From the NCBI GenBank assembly GCA_934096715.1, contig CAKOMQ010000002.1, positions 1 to 64,000 of the forward strand: DNA of 64,000 bases. The letters run 5' to 3'. Below are positions 33,867 through 42,894 of this stretch, piece by piece. Every line of letters starts with the position of its first letter. Positions within the stretch are counted from its first letter, which is position 1. This DNA is from an uncultured Bacilli bacterium (GTDB taxonomy: Bacteria > Bacillota_I > Bacilli_A > RF39 > UBA660). Below the pieces are notes generated by a model, which was given only the letters and a program-made list of their open reading frames with translations, was not told the DNA's origin and searched no databases. The position numbers and the translations under genes are program-made.

Positions 33867-35544
33867 ATCTTTCTAAATAGTCATTTAATTCTAATTTATT
33901 TGCTTTTATAACTAGTGATTTAACAGTGTTTCTAACACTTTGACCAATTGTTTTAATGTTACCACCTACTACTTTAGCAATCTCTTCATTTGACGATTTC
34001 TCATAACCTTCAAGTCCATAATACATATCTATCATTATTCTTTTTCGCTCATCTAATGAATCTAAAAGTCTTGAAACATCTTGTTTCATTAGTTCTTTCA
34101 TAACTTCGTCTTCAACACTCATGTCGTCATATAAATCATATTCAATGGTAGAGTCAAATACTTCACTCTCCATACTAATTAAGGAACATAACCATATAAC
34201 CTGAGAAGTATCTAGTTCTAAGAATTCTTTAATATTAAGGATAAGTTCTAATCCATCATAATCCTTATAAAAAGCAAGAATAGTTCTAAATTTTTCTAAC
34301 GTTTGATAATATAATTTAATTTCAGGAGTAAATTCAATTTGAATGCCTTTACTAACAATATAATTTACGATAGTTTTAGTAACATTTTTATATATTAAAC
34401 TATCTATTGCTAAACTATGATTATATCTATTACCATATTTACGTATATCTTTAATAGTGTTAATTAAAGCAATATTACCTTCTTGTAATAAATCAGATGC
34501 AGGTATACCATTATTAGAATATAATTTTACTATTTCCATAACTATACCTAATTTAGATGTAACTATTTTATTTAAAGCATCATCATTACCATTCTTATAC
34601 TCCATTATAAGAGAATCAATTTCTTCATCACTAGTTTTTTCTAGTTTACTTATTTCATCTTCATACACTATAAAATTATCATCAAGTATAACTTTTTGTG
34701 ATTTAAAAGCATCTTCTACTCCTTTAAGATTTTTAATGCAATCTTTTACCATTTCCTCTTGCTTTTCTATGTTATCTTCATCTACACCCAAAGATGAGAA
34801 TATCCTATAAAGATTTTTAAATTCTTCTTCTTTTTGCTTACCAATATATCCGTATAGTTGATTTTGTTTATAGACAAGTGGTACATTTCCATCTAGGTTA
34901 TGCATATCATAATCTCTTTTAATTTTTTGAAATTCTTTTTCTTTTTCTTCAACACTCATATTTCGATATTTTTTTTCTCCACCAATTTTATTAATAATAT
35001 CATCTGCATAAAATATTGGATATAGATCACTTATCTGATCACTTATTTGTTCGTAACTAGAAAAGAACGTACTATTAAAATTATCACTTTTATTTTGAAT
35101 ATATTGAAAACGTCCATCTTTAGAATAATAGCATAAATATGGTTTAATAAAACTGTATTTTAAATATCCAAAATTTGTCAACTCGGTTATTTTCTCTTCT
35201 AAAAAATCTTTGCCTTTTCCAAAATGATAATAATTATAAAAATTATAAACTGTGTTAACTAATTCATTTCCAATATAAAAATCAGCCTTTAAAAAATGAC
35301 CATCAATTTGATTTAAATATTTTTTACTCCACTCCGCATTTTCAGAAAAATACTTAAATAAAGCATTTGAATCTGCTACTTTAAAGCTTTTTTTAATAAC
35401 ATGTTGATTACCATCTAAAGTATTATAATCTAATCTATCACTTTCTTCTATTCTCTCTATTTCACTTTTTAACAATTTATCCATAGAAGAATCTAAATAA
35501 TAAAATACTACATATTTACTTTTATCATTCGTTTTATCAGCCAT
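33865..35544 (-). CDS. sigma-70-family factor with large unrecognised N-terminal region
   Basis: A 559-residue protein. The C-terminal half holds sigma region 2 (ASDLLQEGNIALINTIKDIR, near residues 340-365) and region 4 with a helix-turn-helix (MIDMYYGLEGYEKSSNEEIA then VRNTVKSLV). Residues 1-300 match nothing I know; they contain aromatic-rich stretches and a Glu-rich coiled segment. Vegetative sigma factors have different N-termini, so this is an alternative factor or sigma-like regulator. It is transcribed alone, after efp. The 1-300 region may sense a signal or hold the factor inactive. Confidence 0.65.
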   Translation of the reverse strand: MADKTNDKSKYVVFYYLDSSMDKLLKSEIERIEESDRLDYNTLDGNQHVIKKSFKVADSNALFKYFSENAEWSKKYLNQIDGHFLKADFYIGNELVNTVYNFYNYYHFGKGKDFLEEKITELTNFGYLKYSFIKPYLCYYSKDGRFQYIQNKSDNFNSTFFSSYEQISDQISDLYPIFYADDIINKIGGEKKYRNMSVEEKEKEFQKIKRDYDMHNLDGNVPLVYKQNQLYGYIGKQKEEEFKNLYRIFSSLGVDEDNIEKQEEMVKDCIKNLKGVEDAFKSQKVILDDNFIVYEDEISKLEKTSDEEIDSLIMEYKNGNDDALNKIVTSKLGIVMEIVKLYSNNGIPASDLLQEGNIALINTIKDIRKYGNRYNHSLAIDSLIYKNVTKTIVNYIVSKGIQIEFTPEIKLYYQTLEKFRTILAFYKDYDGLELILNIKEFLELDTSQVIWLCSLISMESEVFDSTIEYDLYDDMSVEDEVMKELMKQDVSRLLDSLDERKRIMIDMYYGLEGYEKSSNEEIAKVVGGNIKTIGQSVRNTVKSLVIKANKLELNDYLER

Positions 35545-35596
35545 ACTATCAACTCACTCGCTATTATAAATATACCACGAATAAAGTATACCCGCA

Positions 35597-35628
35597 ACCA
35601 AAAACATCCAGCAATAAACTGGATGTTT
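35597..35628 (-). terminator. efp terminator
   Basis: Minus-strand AAACATCCAG-TTTATTG-CTGGATGTTT followed by TTGG: a ten-base-pair stem with T-run 18 bases after the efp stop. Confidence 0.85.
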
Positions 35629-35645
35629 CATTAGATTTAATAAAC

Positions 35646-36206
35646 TTATGCTCTTCCGCAATATTTACCATCTTTAGTAGATACTATTATTTTTTCTCCT
35701 TCATTTATAAATAAAGGAACTTTAATAACTTTACCTGTTTCAACAGTAGCATCTTTTTGAGCATTAGTAGCAGTGTTACCTTTAACAGCAGGTTCTGTAC
35801 TAACTATAGTATATTCAATTTTTTCAGGTAAATTAATACCAATAATTTCTCCTTCATAAAATTCTATTTGAATATCTAAACCTTCTTTAATATAGTCAGC
35901 ATCACTACCAAGCACACTTTTAGGAACTTCTATTTGTTCATAAGTTTCATTATTCATAAACACATAATTATCTCCACTCATATATAAATATTGAACATTT
36001 TGTTTATCTATATGAGCACGAGTAACCTTAATATTAGTGTTATATGTATTTTCAACAATAGATCCAGTTCTTAAGTTTTTTAATTTAATTCTAACGAATG
36101 CAGGTCCTTTACCAGGTTTAACATGTTGGAATTCTTGAATTAAACATAAGTTACCATCTATTATTATAGTCATTCCATTTTTAATATCATTAATATTAAT
36201 ATTCAT
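35646..36206 (-). CDS. efp: translation elongation factor P
   Basis: A 186-residue EF-P with the three-domain layout. The KOW-like N-domain has CLIQEFQHVKPGKGPAFVRI, whose lysine-containing loop (KPGKGPA) is the site modified or left bare in bacteria. The C-domain ends with VPLFINEGEKIIVSTKDGKY. EF-P rescues ribosomes stalled at polyproline. It is preceded by rpmG on the same strand and probably has its own promoter. A normal-length, intact gene. Confidence 0.95.
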   Translation of the reverse strand: MNININDIKNGMTIIIDGNLCLIQEFQHVKPGKGPAFVRIKLKNLRTGSIVENTYNTNIKVTRAHIDKQNVQYLYMSGDNYVFMNNETYEQIEVPKSVLGSDADYIKEGLDIQIEFYEGEIIGINLPEKIEYTIVSTEPAVKGNTATNAQKDATVETGKVIKVPLFINEGEKIIVSTKDGKYCGRA

Positions 36207-36226
36207 TTATTTCACCTTAATTCTTA

Positions 36227-36391
36227 TTATTTTTTTTCTTTTGATAAAACAGTTTTACGACATTTAGAGCAATATCTTTTTACTTCTAAACGTTCAGGAT
36301 TATTTTTCTTATTCTTACTAACTGGACGTAATTCATTTCCACATTCAGTACATCTCATAGTAACATAATTTCTATTTTCATTTTTTGCCAT
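36227..36391 (-). CDS. rpmG: 50S ribosomal protein L33
   Basis: A 54-residue protein, MAKNENRNYVTMRCTECGNE at the N-terminus and RYCSKCRKTVLSKEKK at the end. The two CxxC pairs make it the zinc-binding form of L33. The start at 36391 follows AGGAGG. It is too short for most gene callers but clearly real. It lies between efp and the penicillin-binding protein gene on the same strand. Confidence 0.95.
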   Translation of the reverse strand: MAKNENRNYVTMRCTECGNELRPVSKNKKNNPERLEVKRYCSKCRKTVLSKEKK

Positions 36392-36436
36392 ACTAAAATC
36401 CTCCTTCGCTAATTACTACCATATTATATCAAACTT

Positions 36437-38365
36437 TTACTTATTTTCAAAGTAAAAGTTTGATACTTCTTGAACAATTGGCCTAGTTATATACACTTTA
36501 CTATACTCAAAGTCTTTTTTTACATAGATATTTGGTATTATAACTATAATACTAAATTCAGGATTATCAATAGGAGCCAACCCTACAAAGTTAATAGATG
36601 TAGTAGCTGTATCCATGATACCATCATCATTTGTATCTATAAAAGTTTCACTAGTTCCAGTTTTACCCCCAGGATTATATTTACTACTTATATAACTTCT
36701 TGCTGTACCACTAGTAGTAGCCAAGTTCATGGCGCTTTTTAATCTATCACTATACTTATACTCTATGCTAACATGATCAATTACATTATATTTATTTTCA
36801 AGTATCACTTTATCTTTATTAACAATTTTTTTCATAAGCATAGGTTTTCTTCTCTCTCCATCACTTCCAAGTGTATTTACATAAGTAATTAAATTAATTG
36901 GTGTATAAGTATCATACTGACCAATAGAAAGATTTAAAAGTAAATCTGAAGCATAATTATTCCCTATAATACCAGGTTTCTCATTAGGTAAATCAATACC
37001 TGTTTTAACTCCTAATCCATATTCCTTAAAAACATTACGATACTTATCAAAATCATCTTTAGTAGTTTTCAATTTCATATTATATTTATAAGTATTTCCA
37101 CTTACCTTTATAGCAGTCATAAATTGATAATAATTACTACTCTTACTTATTGCACTCAAATCATTTATTCTACCTAGACTTTTATAACTACATTTAATTG
37201 GAATATGATCTAGTTTAATACATCCATCAGTCATCTTTGTATCAATATCAACTACACCATATTTATATCCAACACTCATACTAGCCATTTTTACTACACT
37301 TCCAACTGTATAAGACTTAGTTAATAAATTAGTATTCGCATTTACAAATTCTTCGTTATCAAGTACTTGTCCACTCATTGCTAGTATCTCTCCAGTTTTT
37401 GGATTACTTATAACACTATAACCTTCTTTTAAATAATTAGTATATTTATATTTTTTAGCTTTTAAAATATTTTCTTTAATAGATTCTTCTAATTTCTTCT
37501 GTAAATCAATATCTATTGATAAGTATAAATCACTTCCACTACTACCTTCTTTAACTAAAGTTAATGTATTATCACTATTAACCTTATATATATCTTTTTC
37601 TCCTTTTAAGTATTCTTCATACTCTTTCTCTAAATAACTTATACCTACTAAATCACTTCTATTATAAGAGTTATCTAAATAATCATCTATATCTTCTTTA
37701 GGTATACTACCAACACTACCAAATATATCTCTTAAAGTATTACCAGAATTATATACTCTTTCCCATTTGAGTCCCCCGAAAATCCCCAAAATATTTTCTT
37801 CTAGTATGGTTGCATAATCAGTATCACTTAAATTACTAACAATTTCTTTTGGTTCATAACTATATCCTTTATTCATTAAAAAGTATATACTACTAGCAAG
37901 TTTATCTTTATCACTATAATCATCAATTTCTTTCATAGGTACTCTAGAATACTTAAGTTTTTTTATTTCATCACTTGTTATTTTTCTTTTATCATATTTA
38001 TCCCATTCTTCTTTAGTAATTAAATCATCTCCATTATTATGATTAATTAACCAAAACTTTTTAAAACTATCTTCATTTATTTCAACATTTATTATATTAG
38101 CAAGCTTATACGCTATATCTATTTCATCTTTAGTACTTATTTTAGATATCTTACTATAATAGATAGTTTTCTTTCCAATATTATCTACAAGCACTACACC
38201 ATTTCGATCTAATATTCTTCCCCTAGGTGCTGAAGTTCCATTTACATATATTTCTGTCTTTTTAACTAATTCATTAAAATAATAATCATGATATTTAGTA
38301 TTAATGACTACTATACGTACTCCGAATAATAAATAAATTGTTATTATAAATATTTTTTTCAACAT
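36437..38365 (-). CDS. class B penicillin-binding protein (transpeptidase)
   Basis: A 642-residue class B PBP. An N-terminal membrane helix (KIFIITIYLLFGVRIVVI) anchors it. The dimerisation domain starts SAPRGRILDRNGVVL. The transpeptidase has the three motifs: SVVK (SxxK, in VGSVVKMASM), SSN (SKSSNYYQF) and KTG (GGKTGTSETF). It crosslinks peptidoglycan, probably at septum or elongation. The presence of an intact PBP shows that this organism has a cell wall. The SpoVD/Pbp2B subgroup cannot be separated by eye. Confidence 0.9.
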   Translation of the reverse strand: MLKKIFIITIYLLFGVRIVVINTKYHDYYFNELVKKTEIYVNGTSAPRGRILDRNGVVLVDNIGKKTIYYSKISKISTKDEIDIAYKLANIINVEINEDSFKKFWLINHNNGDDLITKEEWDKYDKRKITSDEIKKLKYSRVPMKEIDDYSDKDKLASSIYFLMNKGYSYEPKEIVSNLSDTDYATILEENILGIFGGLKWERVYNSGNTLRDIFGSVGSIPKEDIDDYLDNSYNRSDLVGISYLEKEYEEYLKGEKDIYKVNSDNTLTLVKEGSSGSDLYLSIDIDLQKKLEESIKENILKAKKYKYTNYLKEGYSVISNPKTGEILAMSGQVLDNEEFVNANTNLLTKSYTVGSVVKMASMSVGYKYGVVDIDTKMTDGCIKLDHIPIKCSYKSLGRINDLSAISKSSNYYQFMTAIKVSGNTYKYNMKLKTTKDDFDKYRNVFKEYGLGVKTGIDLPNEKPGIIGNNYASDLLLNLSIGQYDTYTPINLITYVNTLGSDGERRKPMLMKKIVNKDKVILENKYNVIDHVSIEYKYSDRLKSAMNLATTSGTARSYISSKYNPGGKTGTSETFIDTNDDGIMDTATTSINFVGLAPIDNPEFSIIVIIPNIYVKKDFEYSKVYITRPIVQEVSNFYFENK

Positions 38366-38429
38366 ATATATCCCTAAAATTAGTATTCAACTAAATCAAA
38401 AAAACATACAATATATTAGGTGATTAAAA

Positions 38430-38690
38430 ATGAGAAATATAATAAATAATTTTATGAATAAACTAAAACTTGAAGATATCAGTAATTTTGCTAGTAATAA
38501 AGGAATAACTCTAAGTGAAAATGAACTTGTATTTACCTATGAATTTATTAAAAAAAATTGGGAATCCATTCTCGGAAACCCAAAACTATTTAATATAGAT
38601 AGATATAAATCTAACTATACTCCAGATAACTTCATAAAAATCAAAAAAATTTATAAAGAATACTTACAGAAATATTCTAATTATTTATAA
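38430..38690 (+). CDS. DUF2624-family protein (YqfT-like)
   Basis: An 86-residue helical protein (EDISNFASNKGITLSENELV) resembling DUF2624, whose Bacillus member yqfT neighbours the endonuclease IV gene yqfS. Here too it sits beside nfo, on the opposite strand with overlapping 3' ends by ten bases. An AGGTG ribosome site lies seven bases upstream. Role unknown. Confidence 0.55.
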   Translation: MRNIINNFMNKLKLEDISNFASNKGITLSENELVFTYEFIKKNWESILGNPKLFNIDRYKSNYTPDNFIKIKKIYKEYLQKYSNYL

Positions 38691-39553
38691 TAATCAATTA
38701 CTTTATTTTTTAAGTTCATATCAAATTCTTTATTTAAAATTTCTTCTATCTCAAACTTATAAGGTGGATAATCTTCTATATAAGGTGTTTCTAGTATTTT
38801 AGGAACATCTTTTAATTTTTCATCATATAAAACATCCATTATATTAGAAAAGCCAACATATCCAAACCCAATATTTTCATGCCTATCTTTATGACTACCA
38901 ATTGGATTCTTACTATCATTAACATGAATACAACCTAGTTTATCAAAGCCAATAAGTTTTTCAAATAAAAGAAAATACTCATCTATTTTATATCCAGCAT
39001 CACTTATATGACATGTATCTATACATACACCAACTTTATCTTTTAAAACTACTCCATCAAGTATAGTTTTTATTTCTTCTACCCTACTTCCACATTCACT
39101 ACCTTTACCAGCCATTGTTTCAATAAGCACTTTAATATTCATATCATTTTCTAATATACAATTTAATCCATCAATTATATTATTTATACCTACTTCTACT
39201 CCAAGTCCCATATGATTACCGGGATGAAGAACCATATACTTAACACCTAAAGTTTCACATCTTCTTATTTCATTCTTTAAAAAACTAACAGAAAAATTCC
39301 AACTATCAGGTTTTAACTTATTACCTAAGTTAACTATATATGGAGCATGACATATAACATTATTTATATCTATCCCATTCTCTTCCATAAGTTTTCTAGC
39401 TTCCATATTTTCTTCTACTTTTATTTCACTTCTTCTAGTGTTATTAGGCGCTCCAGTATAAAACATAAATGTATTCGCATTATAACTAATTGCTTCTTTA
39501 ACACTTCCTAATAATTGATCACTTTTAAAACTAACATGACTTCCTAATATCAT
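38681..39553 (-). CDS. nfo: endonuclease IV (AP endonuclease)
   Basis: A 290-residue TIM-barrel AP endonuclease. Zinc-ligand regions are MVLHPGNHMG, VLIETMAGKGSECG, GVCIDTCHISDAGY, CIHVNDSKNPIGSHKDRHEN, and ILETPY. It cuts at abasic sites in base-excision repair. Normal length. It overlaps the Nudix gene upstream by four bases, suggesting an operon concerned with DNA damage and nucleotide cleaning. Identity firm. Confidence 0.95.
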   Translation of the reverse strand: MILGSHVSFKSDQLLGSVKEAISYNANTFMFYTGAPNNTRRSEIKVEENMEARKLMEENGIDINNVICHAPYIVNLGNKLKPDSWNFSVSFLKNEIRRCETLGVKYMVLHPGNHMGLGVEVGINNIIDGLNCILENDMNIKVLIETMAGKGSECGSRVEEIKTILDGVVLKDKVGVCIDTCHISDAGYKIDEYFLLFEKLIGFDKLGCIHVNDSKNPIGSHKDRHENIGFGYVGFSNIMDVLYDEKLKDVPKILETPYIEDYPPYKFEIEEILNKEFDMNLKNKVIDYYK

Positions 39554-40092
39554 TTTACACCTTCATATTTCTTTAAATATTTATATTCTTTTAATACATC
39601 TAACATCTCATCTACTATTAAAGGATTTAATTCATTATCTGAGATATGTTTTAATAGTAACTCTTCTAAATCATCTAAATTTACTTTTCTTACTTCAAAA
39701 TTACCTTTTTCTTCCCATTCATCATACGCTATATTTTCTATATTAACTTCCTTGTCCCATGGAATATCAAAATAATAAATAACATTTTCACGAGACTTTC
39801 CACTATTTCTATAATTCTTACTATAATGAATTATCTTCATAAATGGATTTTTATATTCATCTTTACTTATCTCTATTCCAGTCTCTTCACGTATTTCACG
39901 AATTAACCCTTGAAATAAATCTTCGTCGGGGTTAATATGTCCTCCAATAAATTGATATGTATTAAAAGCATACCCTAAAAGTATTTCATTTTTATCATTA
40001 ACCATTAATGCTTTAACACGTACCGCGGTATCATATTCTTCATTATCTGTAACGCCATCTGTATTTATTATTATTTCTTTCATATACTTCAT
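39550..40092 (-). CDS. Nudix hydrolase
   Basis: A 180-residue protein with a complete Nudix box, GGHINPDEDLFQGLIREIRE followed by ETGIEIS, giving the metal-binding REIREETG core. Nudix enzymes hydrolyse nucleoside diphosphates linked to other groups. The ATG at 40083 (MKEIII) is an alternative start three residues in. It is coupled to nfo by a four-base overlap. Substrate not predictable. Confidence 0.85.
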   Translation of the reverse strand: MKYMKEIIINTDGVTDNEEYDTAVRVKALMVNDKNEILLGYAFNTYQFIGGHINPDEDLFQGLIREIREETGIEISKDEYKNPFMKIIHYSKNYRNSGKSRENVIYYFDIPWDKEVNIENIAYDEWEEKGNFEVRKVNLDDLEELLLKHISDNELNPLIVDEMLDVLKEYKYLKKYEGVK

Positions 40093-40132
40093 CCTTATCT
40101 AAAGATTATTTTACCAAATATACTTATCGTTG

Positions 40133-40555
40133 TCATCTTTTCCAAGAATTAAAACTCTCATATTCTTTTAATTCTTCTTCTCTTACAATCAAACTTAATT
40201 TATATTTAATATTATCTGGAATACTACCTAACTTATTATTTAATTCTTTATACATTTTTTCTTTAATATATTGTTTTTCATCTTGTGATATATCCCAACA
40301 ACTTATTTCTTCTATTCTTCTAAATATAAATCCATAACATGTAATAAGTAACTCATCATTATATTCCTGATTATAATTATTAAGAATCTCATCTATTATT
40401 CTAAATACATCTAATATTCTATCATTATATTGATAATTCTTTCCAGATACACCTGATAAGTCTCTTCTATAAAAATAATCTGGATTAAACATTCTAAGTA
40501 CTTTACTAACTATTGTATACATCACTGTTGTAAAAGACACATCTAAACCACCCAT
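40133..40555 (-). CDS. hypothetical protein
   Basis: A 140-residue soluble protein, largely helical (IFRRIEEISCWDISQDEKQY). No signal peptide, membrane helix or motif. It follows the HELEH-motif gene by 15 bases on the same strand, so the two are probably one operon. The first ATG has only a weak ribosome site; the N-terminus (MGGLDVSF) could start a few residues later. No family recognised. Confidence 0.5.
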   Translation of the reverse strand: MGGLDVSFTTVMYTIVSKVLRMFNPDYFYRRDLSGVSGKNYQYNDRILDVFRIIDEILNNYNQEYNDELLITCYGFIFRRIEEISCWDISQDEKQYIKEKMYKELNNKLGSIPDNIKYKLSLIVREEELKEYESFNSWKR

Positions 40556-40570
40556 TAAAAATTATAACAT

Positions 40571-41476
40571 TTAAATAGAAAACTTATTGCTCGTTTCTAG
40601 GATAAATCGCATATCTTTATATTCTTCATGAGATATTGGTAAACCTAGATGAAGCTTTCTTACTAAATCATATCTATCATTTATATTAGCTAATAATTCA
40701 TCACTATCTTGACTATAAAAGTCAAATTTTTTCCATACACTTATATGTTTCATTTCTTTTAAAAATATTTCTGTAGGACACTCTTCTTTTTTATAAGTTT
40801 CTTTATATCCACGTAACAAAGACTCTAAATAAGTAGTATCAATAAATTCAGATAAATTTGGAATAGAATTTCTTATCTCATCACAGATAAATGCTAGTAT
40901 TTTATATGAATTAATATCAGCAAATCTTTCACTTGGATCTACTTCATAGCATTTAGATAATAAGGTTTCATGTGATTCTTTATATATAAGAAATTGATTA
41001 TACAACTCATCATCATTACATACTTTTCTCATTAATTCGTAATCAGATGTTAACATCCATAATTTAAAAGAAACTCGTGATAACTTAGTTTCAATAGAAT
41101 TATCAAACTCATCATTTACTTGCCTATATTGTAGTGCATGTTCAAGTTCATGCAAAATTACTTGAGTTACCAAAATATTTCTAAACATTATTTGCTCAAA
41201 ATCTAAAAACAAGTCATCGTAACCACTCATATCACCCATAAGTATACCAAGTGACTGATAATCAACTAAAATTGAATTAAGTGTTGCATCATATACTGCC
41301 AGAACAAGTCTAGAATCTTCTTTATTTAATTCATTAGTAAAATCAACTTGCTTTACAAATGAATGTAAATTTCTATTAATAACAACAATCTCTACTACTT
41401 TATCAATAAAATGTTGATCAGCAATTAATCCATTACGAGAATAATTATATATAAGTTTTAATAATTCTAATTCCAT
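40571..41476 (-). CDS. putative zinc metallopeptidase-like protein with HELEH motif
   Basis: A 301-residue cytoplasmic protein. The motif VILHELEHALQYRQ near residue 110 has the HExxH arrangement of zinc peptidases, and a later glutamate-rich stretch (DPSERFADINSYKIL) could give the third ligand. Otherwise helical and unrecognised. It has a clear AAAGGAG ribosome site. The gene is the first of a two-gene unit. Peptidase activity is only suggested by the motif. Confidence 0.6.
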   Translation of the reverse strand: MELELLKLIYNYSRNGLIADQHFIDKVVEIVVINRNLHSFVKQVDFTNELNKEDSRLVLAVYDATLNSILVDYQSLGILMGDMSGYDDLFLDFEQIMFRNILVTQVILHELEHALQYRQVNDEFDNSIETKLSRVSFKLWMLTSDYELMRKVCNDDELYNQFLIYKESHETLLSKCYEVDPSERFADINSYKILAFICDEIRNSIPNLSEFIDTTYLESLLRGYKETYKKEECPTEIFLKEMKHISVWKKFDFYSQDSDELLANINDRYDLVRKLHLGLPISHEEYKDMRFILETSNKFSI

Positions 41477-41601
41477 AATGTCTCCTTTTAAGTAAGAAAA
41501 TCATATCACATTTTACACAAAGTGTCAAATTATGTAAATACTCATAATACTAATTGCATATATTCCATTAAACAACTAATTTAAAAATATCAATAAAATT
41601 G

Positions 41602-41630
41602 TTGATATCATTATAATTTTTGTGTATACT
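41602..41630 (+). promoter_or_regulatory. strong sigma-A promoter of the unassigned RNA
   Basis: TTGATA (41602-41607), 17 bases, TATACT (41625-41630). Transcription would begin near 41637, immediately before a structured segment with no coding frame. Confidence 0.75.
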
Positions 41631-41636
41631 TAATTT

Positions 41637-41936
41637 AGGTATAGCGAGCAAGTGTGTTTCACTTATACCATTAATGGTTATATGTTATCGACTAAAAAGT
41701 CGATGACTTTTTTGATTAGACCAAGATGAATATACAAAATGGCTAACCAAAAGGCTACTTTTAAGAGCCTATATTTCACTCTTAATTTCATCGCACCACT
41801 TTCCAGTACAGATTCAAAACTATTGTTCCAAAACCCCCTGATAGTTTGATGGTACAAGCCACAACACCTGCTCGCTTGGTTATATATCCTAAATTAATAT
41901 ATAGTAAAAGTCAAGAAAAAAAGTTCGCCTTTTTTC
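41637..41936 (+). ncRNA. structured non-coding RNA, family unassigned
   Basis: A promoter-driven RNA of about 250-300 bases. The ends pair: GCGAGCA near 41645 with TGCTCGC near 41872, and TTTAGG with CCTAAA further out. Inside are CCATTAATGG, ATCGACT/AGTCGAT, AGGCT/AGCCT and a stem with AAACTA/TAGTTT closed by GTAC/GTAC. A hairpin with UUCGC loop and T-run (41915-41936) would end it. It lacks the RNase P, SRP and tmRNA signatures I know, and is more branched than 6S RNA. The rest of the gap 41477-42106 holds no gene. Confidence 0.6.
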
Positions 41937-42106
41937 GACAAAAATAATTAATTTATATTAATTTATGGCATATTTACCGAAAATTTTATTTTCAAAAAAG
42001 CATATATTTCTTCAAGTTTTTTTAGAAATTTATGTAAAACTCTTGCAATTACAAGAATTTTCTTGTATAATTCTAATTGTCTTATACAAATAAGACAAGT
42101 GCCTAT

Positions 42107-42195
42107 GCCCAAGTGGCGGAATAGGTAGACGCACAGGACTTAAAATCCTGCGGGAGTTAAACCCCGTGCCGGTTCAAGTCCGGCCTTGGGCACCA
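42107..42195 (+). tRNA. tRNA-Leu (anticodon UAA)
   Basis: Class II tRNA with acceptor GCCCAAG paired to CTTGGGC, A discriminator and encoded CCA (42193-42195). The anticodon loop CTTAAAA gives UAA. The variable arm is long, and GGTTCAAGTC is the T loop region. Confidence 0.97.
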
Positions 42196-42207
42196 AATTA
42201 TAAATAT

Positions 42208-42236
42208 AAGCAATCAGTTTTGATTGCTTTTATTTT
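42208..42236 (+). terminator. terminator of tRNA-Leu, shared with the convergent S1 gene
   Basis: AAGCAATCA-GTTT-TGATTGCTT followed by TTATTTTT. The nine-base-pair stem overlaps the stop codon of the convergent S1-domain gene and could stop both transcripts. Confidence 0.85.
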
Positions 42237-42579
42237 TGTATTCATTCATTTTTTTATCTATCCACTTAGGGAGTTCTTCTTTTAAAGGAAGAAAACCACT
42301 TCTTGTTTCTTCCATTGTACCCCTATTAATAATTGTTTTATAATTAATATTTTTTATAGATAATTTCATTTGTTTACTTTCTTTATTTATATCTAATATT
42401 TGTGCATATATTTCTTCATTATCTTTAACATAGTCATTAACATCCTTTACAAAAGATGAAGATATTTCAGATATATGAATAAGTCCAGTATAGAGAGAAT
42501 CTACACTAACAAATATTCCATATCTTTCTATTCCAGTTACCCTAACCTTAACAATGTCACCAATTTTATATTCAATCAT
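42214..42579 (-). CDS. S1-domain RNA-binding protein (YugI/GSP13-like)
   Basis: A 121-residue protein made of one S1 domain (residues 1-75: YKIGDIVKVRVTGIERYGIF, then GLIHISEIS) and a basic C-terminal tail. Matches YugI/general stress protein 13, which binds ribosomes or RNA. It is single, between a tRNA and the NifU-like gene. Family firm; precise role uncertain. Confidence 0.82.
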   Translation of the reverse strand: MIEYKIGDIVKVRVTGIERYGIFVSVDSLYTGLIHISEISSSFVKDVNDYVKDNEEIYAQILDINKESKQMKLSIKNINYKTIINRGTMEETRSGFLPLKEELPKWIDKKMNEYKNKSNQN

Positions 42580-42669
42580 TTTTGCACCTGCTTCTCCTAG
42601 ATTATAACATATAAAATTAATTATTGCATTTTTAATTACTTTTATCTTATAATAGTTTATGTGATATAT

Positions 42670-42894
42670 ATGGAAGAAAAAATAATAGAATTAATTAATA
42701 GTATTAGACCATACCTTAATATGGATGGTGGTGACATAGAATATCTTAAATATGAAGATGGTTATGTCTATGTAAAACTTTTAGGAGCATGTACTAATTG
42801 CTTACTTCAAGACAATACAATAAACGATGGATTAGTCGAAATGTTTAAAAATGAAATACCAGAAATTAAAGGAGTTATAAACGTACCGTTATAA
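42670..42894 (+). CDS. NFU-type iron-sulfur scaffold (YutI-like)
   Basis: A 74-residue NifU C-terminal-domain protein: RPYLNMDGGDIEYLKYED and the cluster-binding GACTNCLLQD (CxxC). It carries a 4Fe-4S cluster between two subunits and passes it to targets. Start taken at ATG 42670; a GTG nine bases upstream is the alternative and neither has a clear ribosome site. Its convergent neighbour resembles YutH; yutH and yutI are also neighbours in Bacillus. Confidence 0.88.
   Translation: MEEKIIELINSIRPYLNMDGGDIEYLKYEDGYVYVKLLGACTNCLLQDNTINDGLVEMFKNEIPEIKGVINVPL

Noticed and set aside
41637..41936. RNA considered as 6S, SRP, RNase P or tmRNA
   Set aside because: It lacks the conserved cores of SRP, RNase P and tmRNA and is multi-branched rather than a rod with a central bubble.
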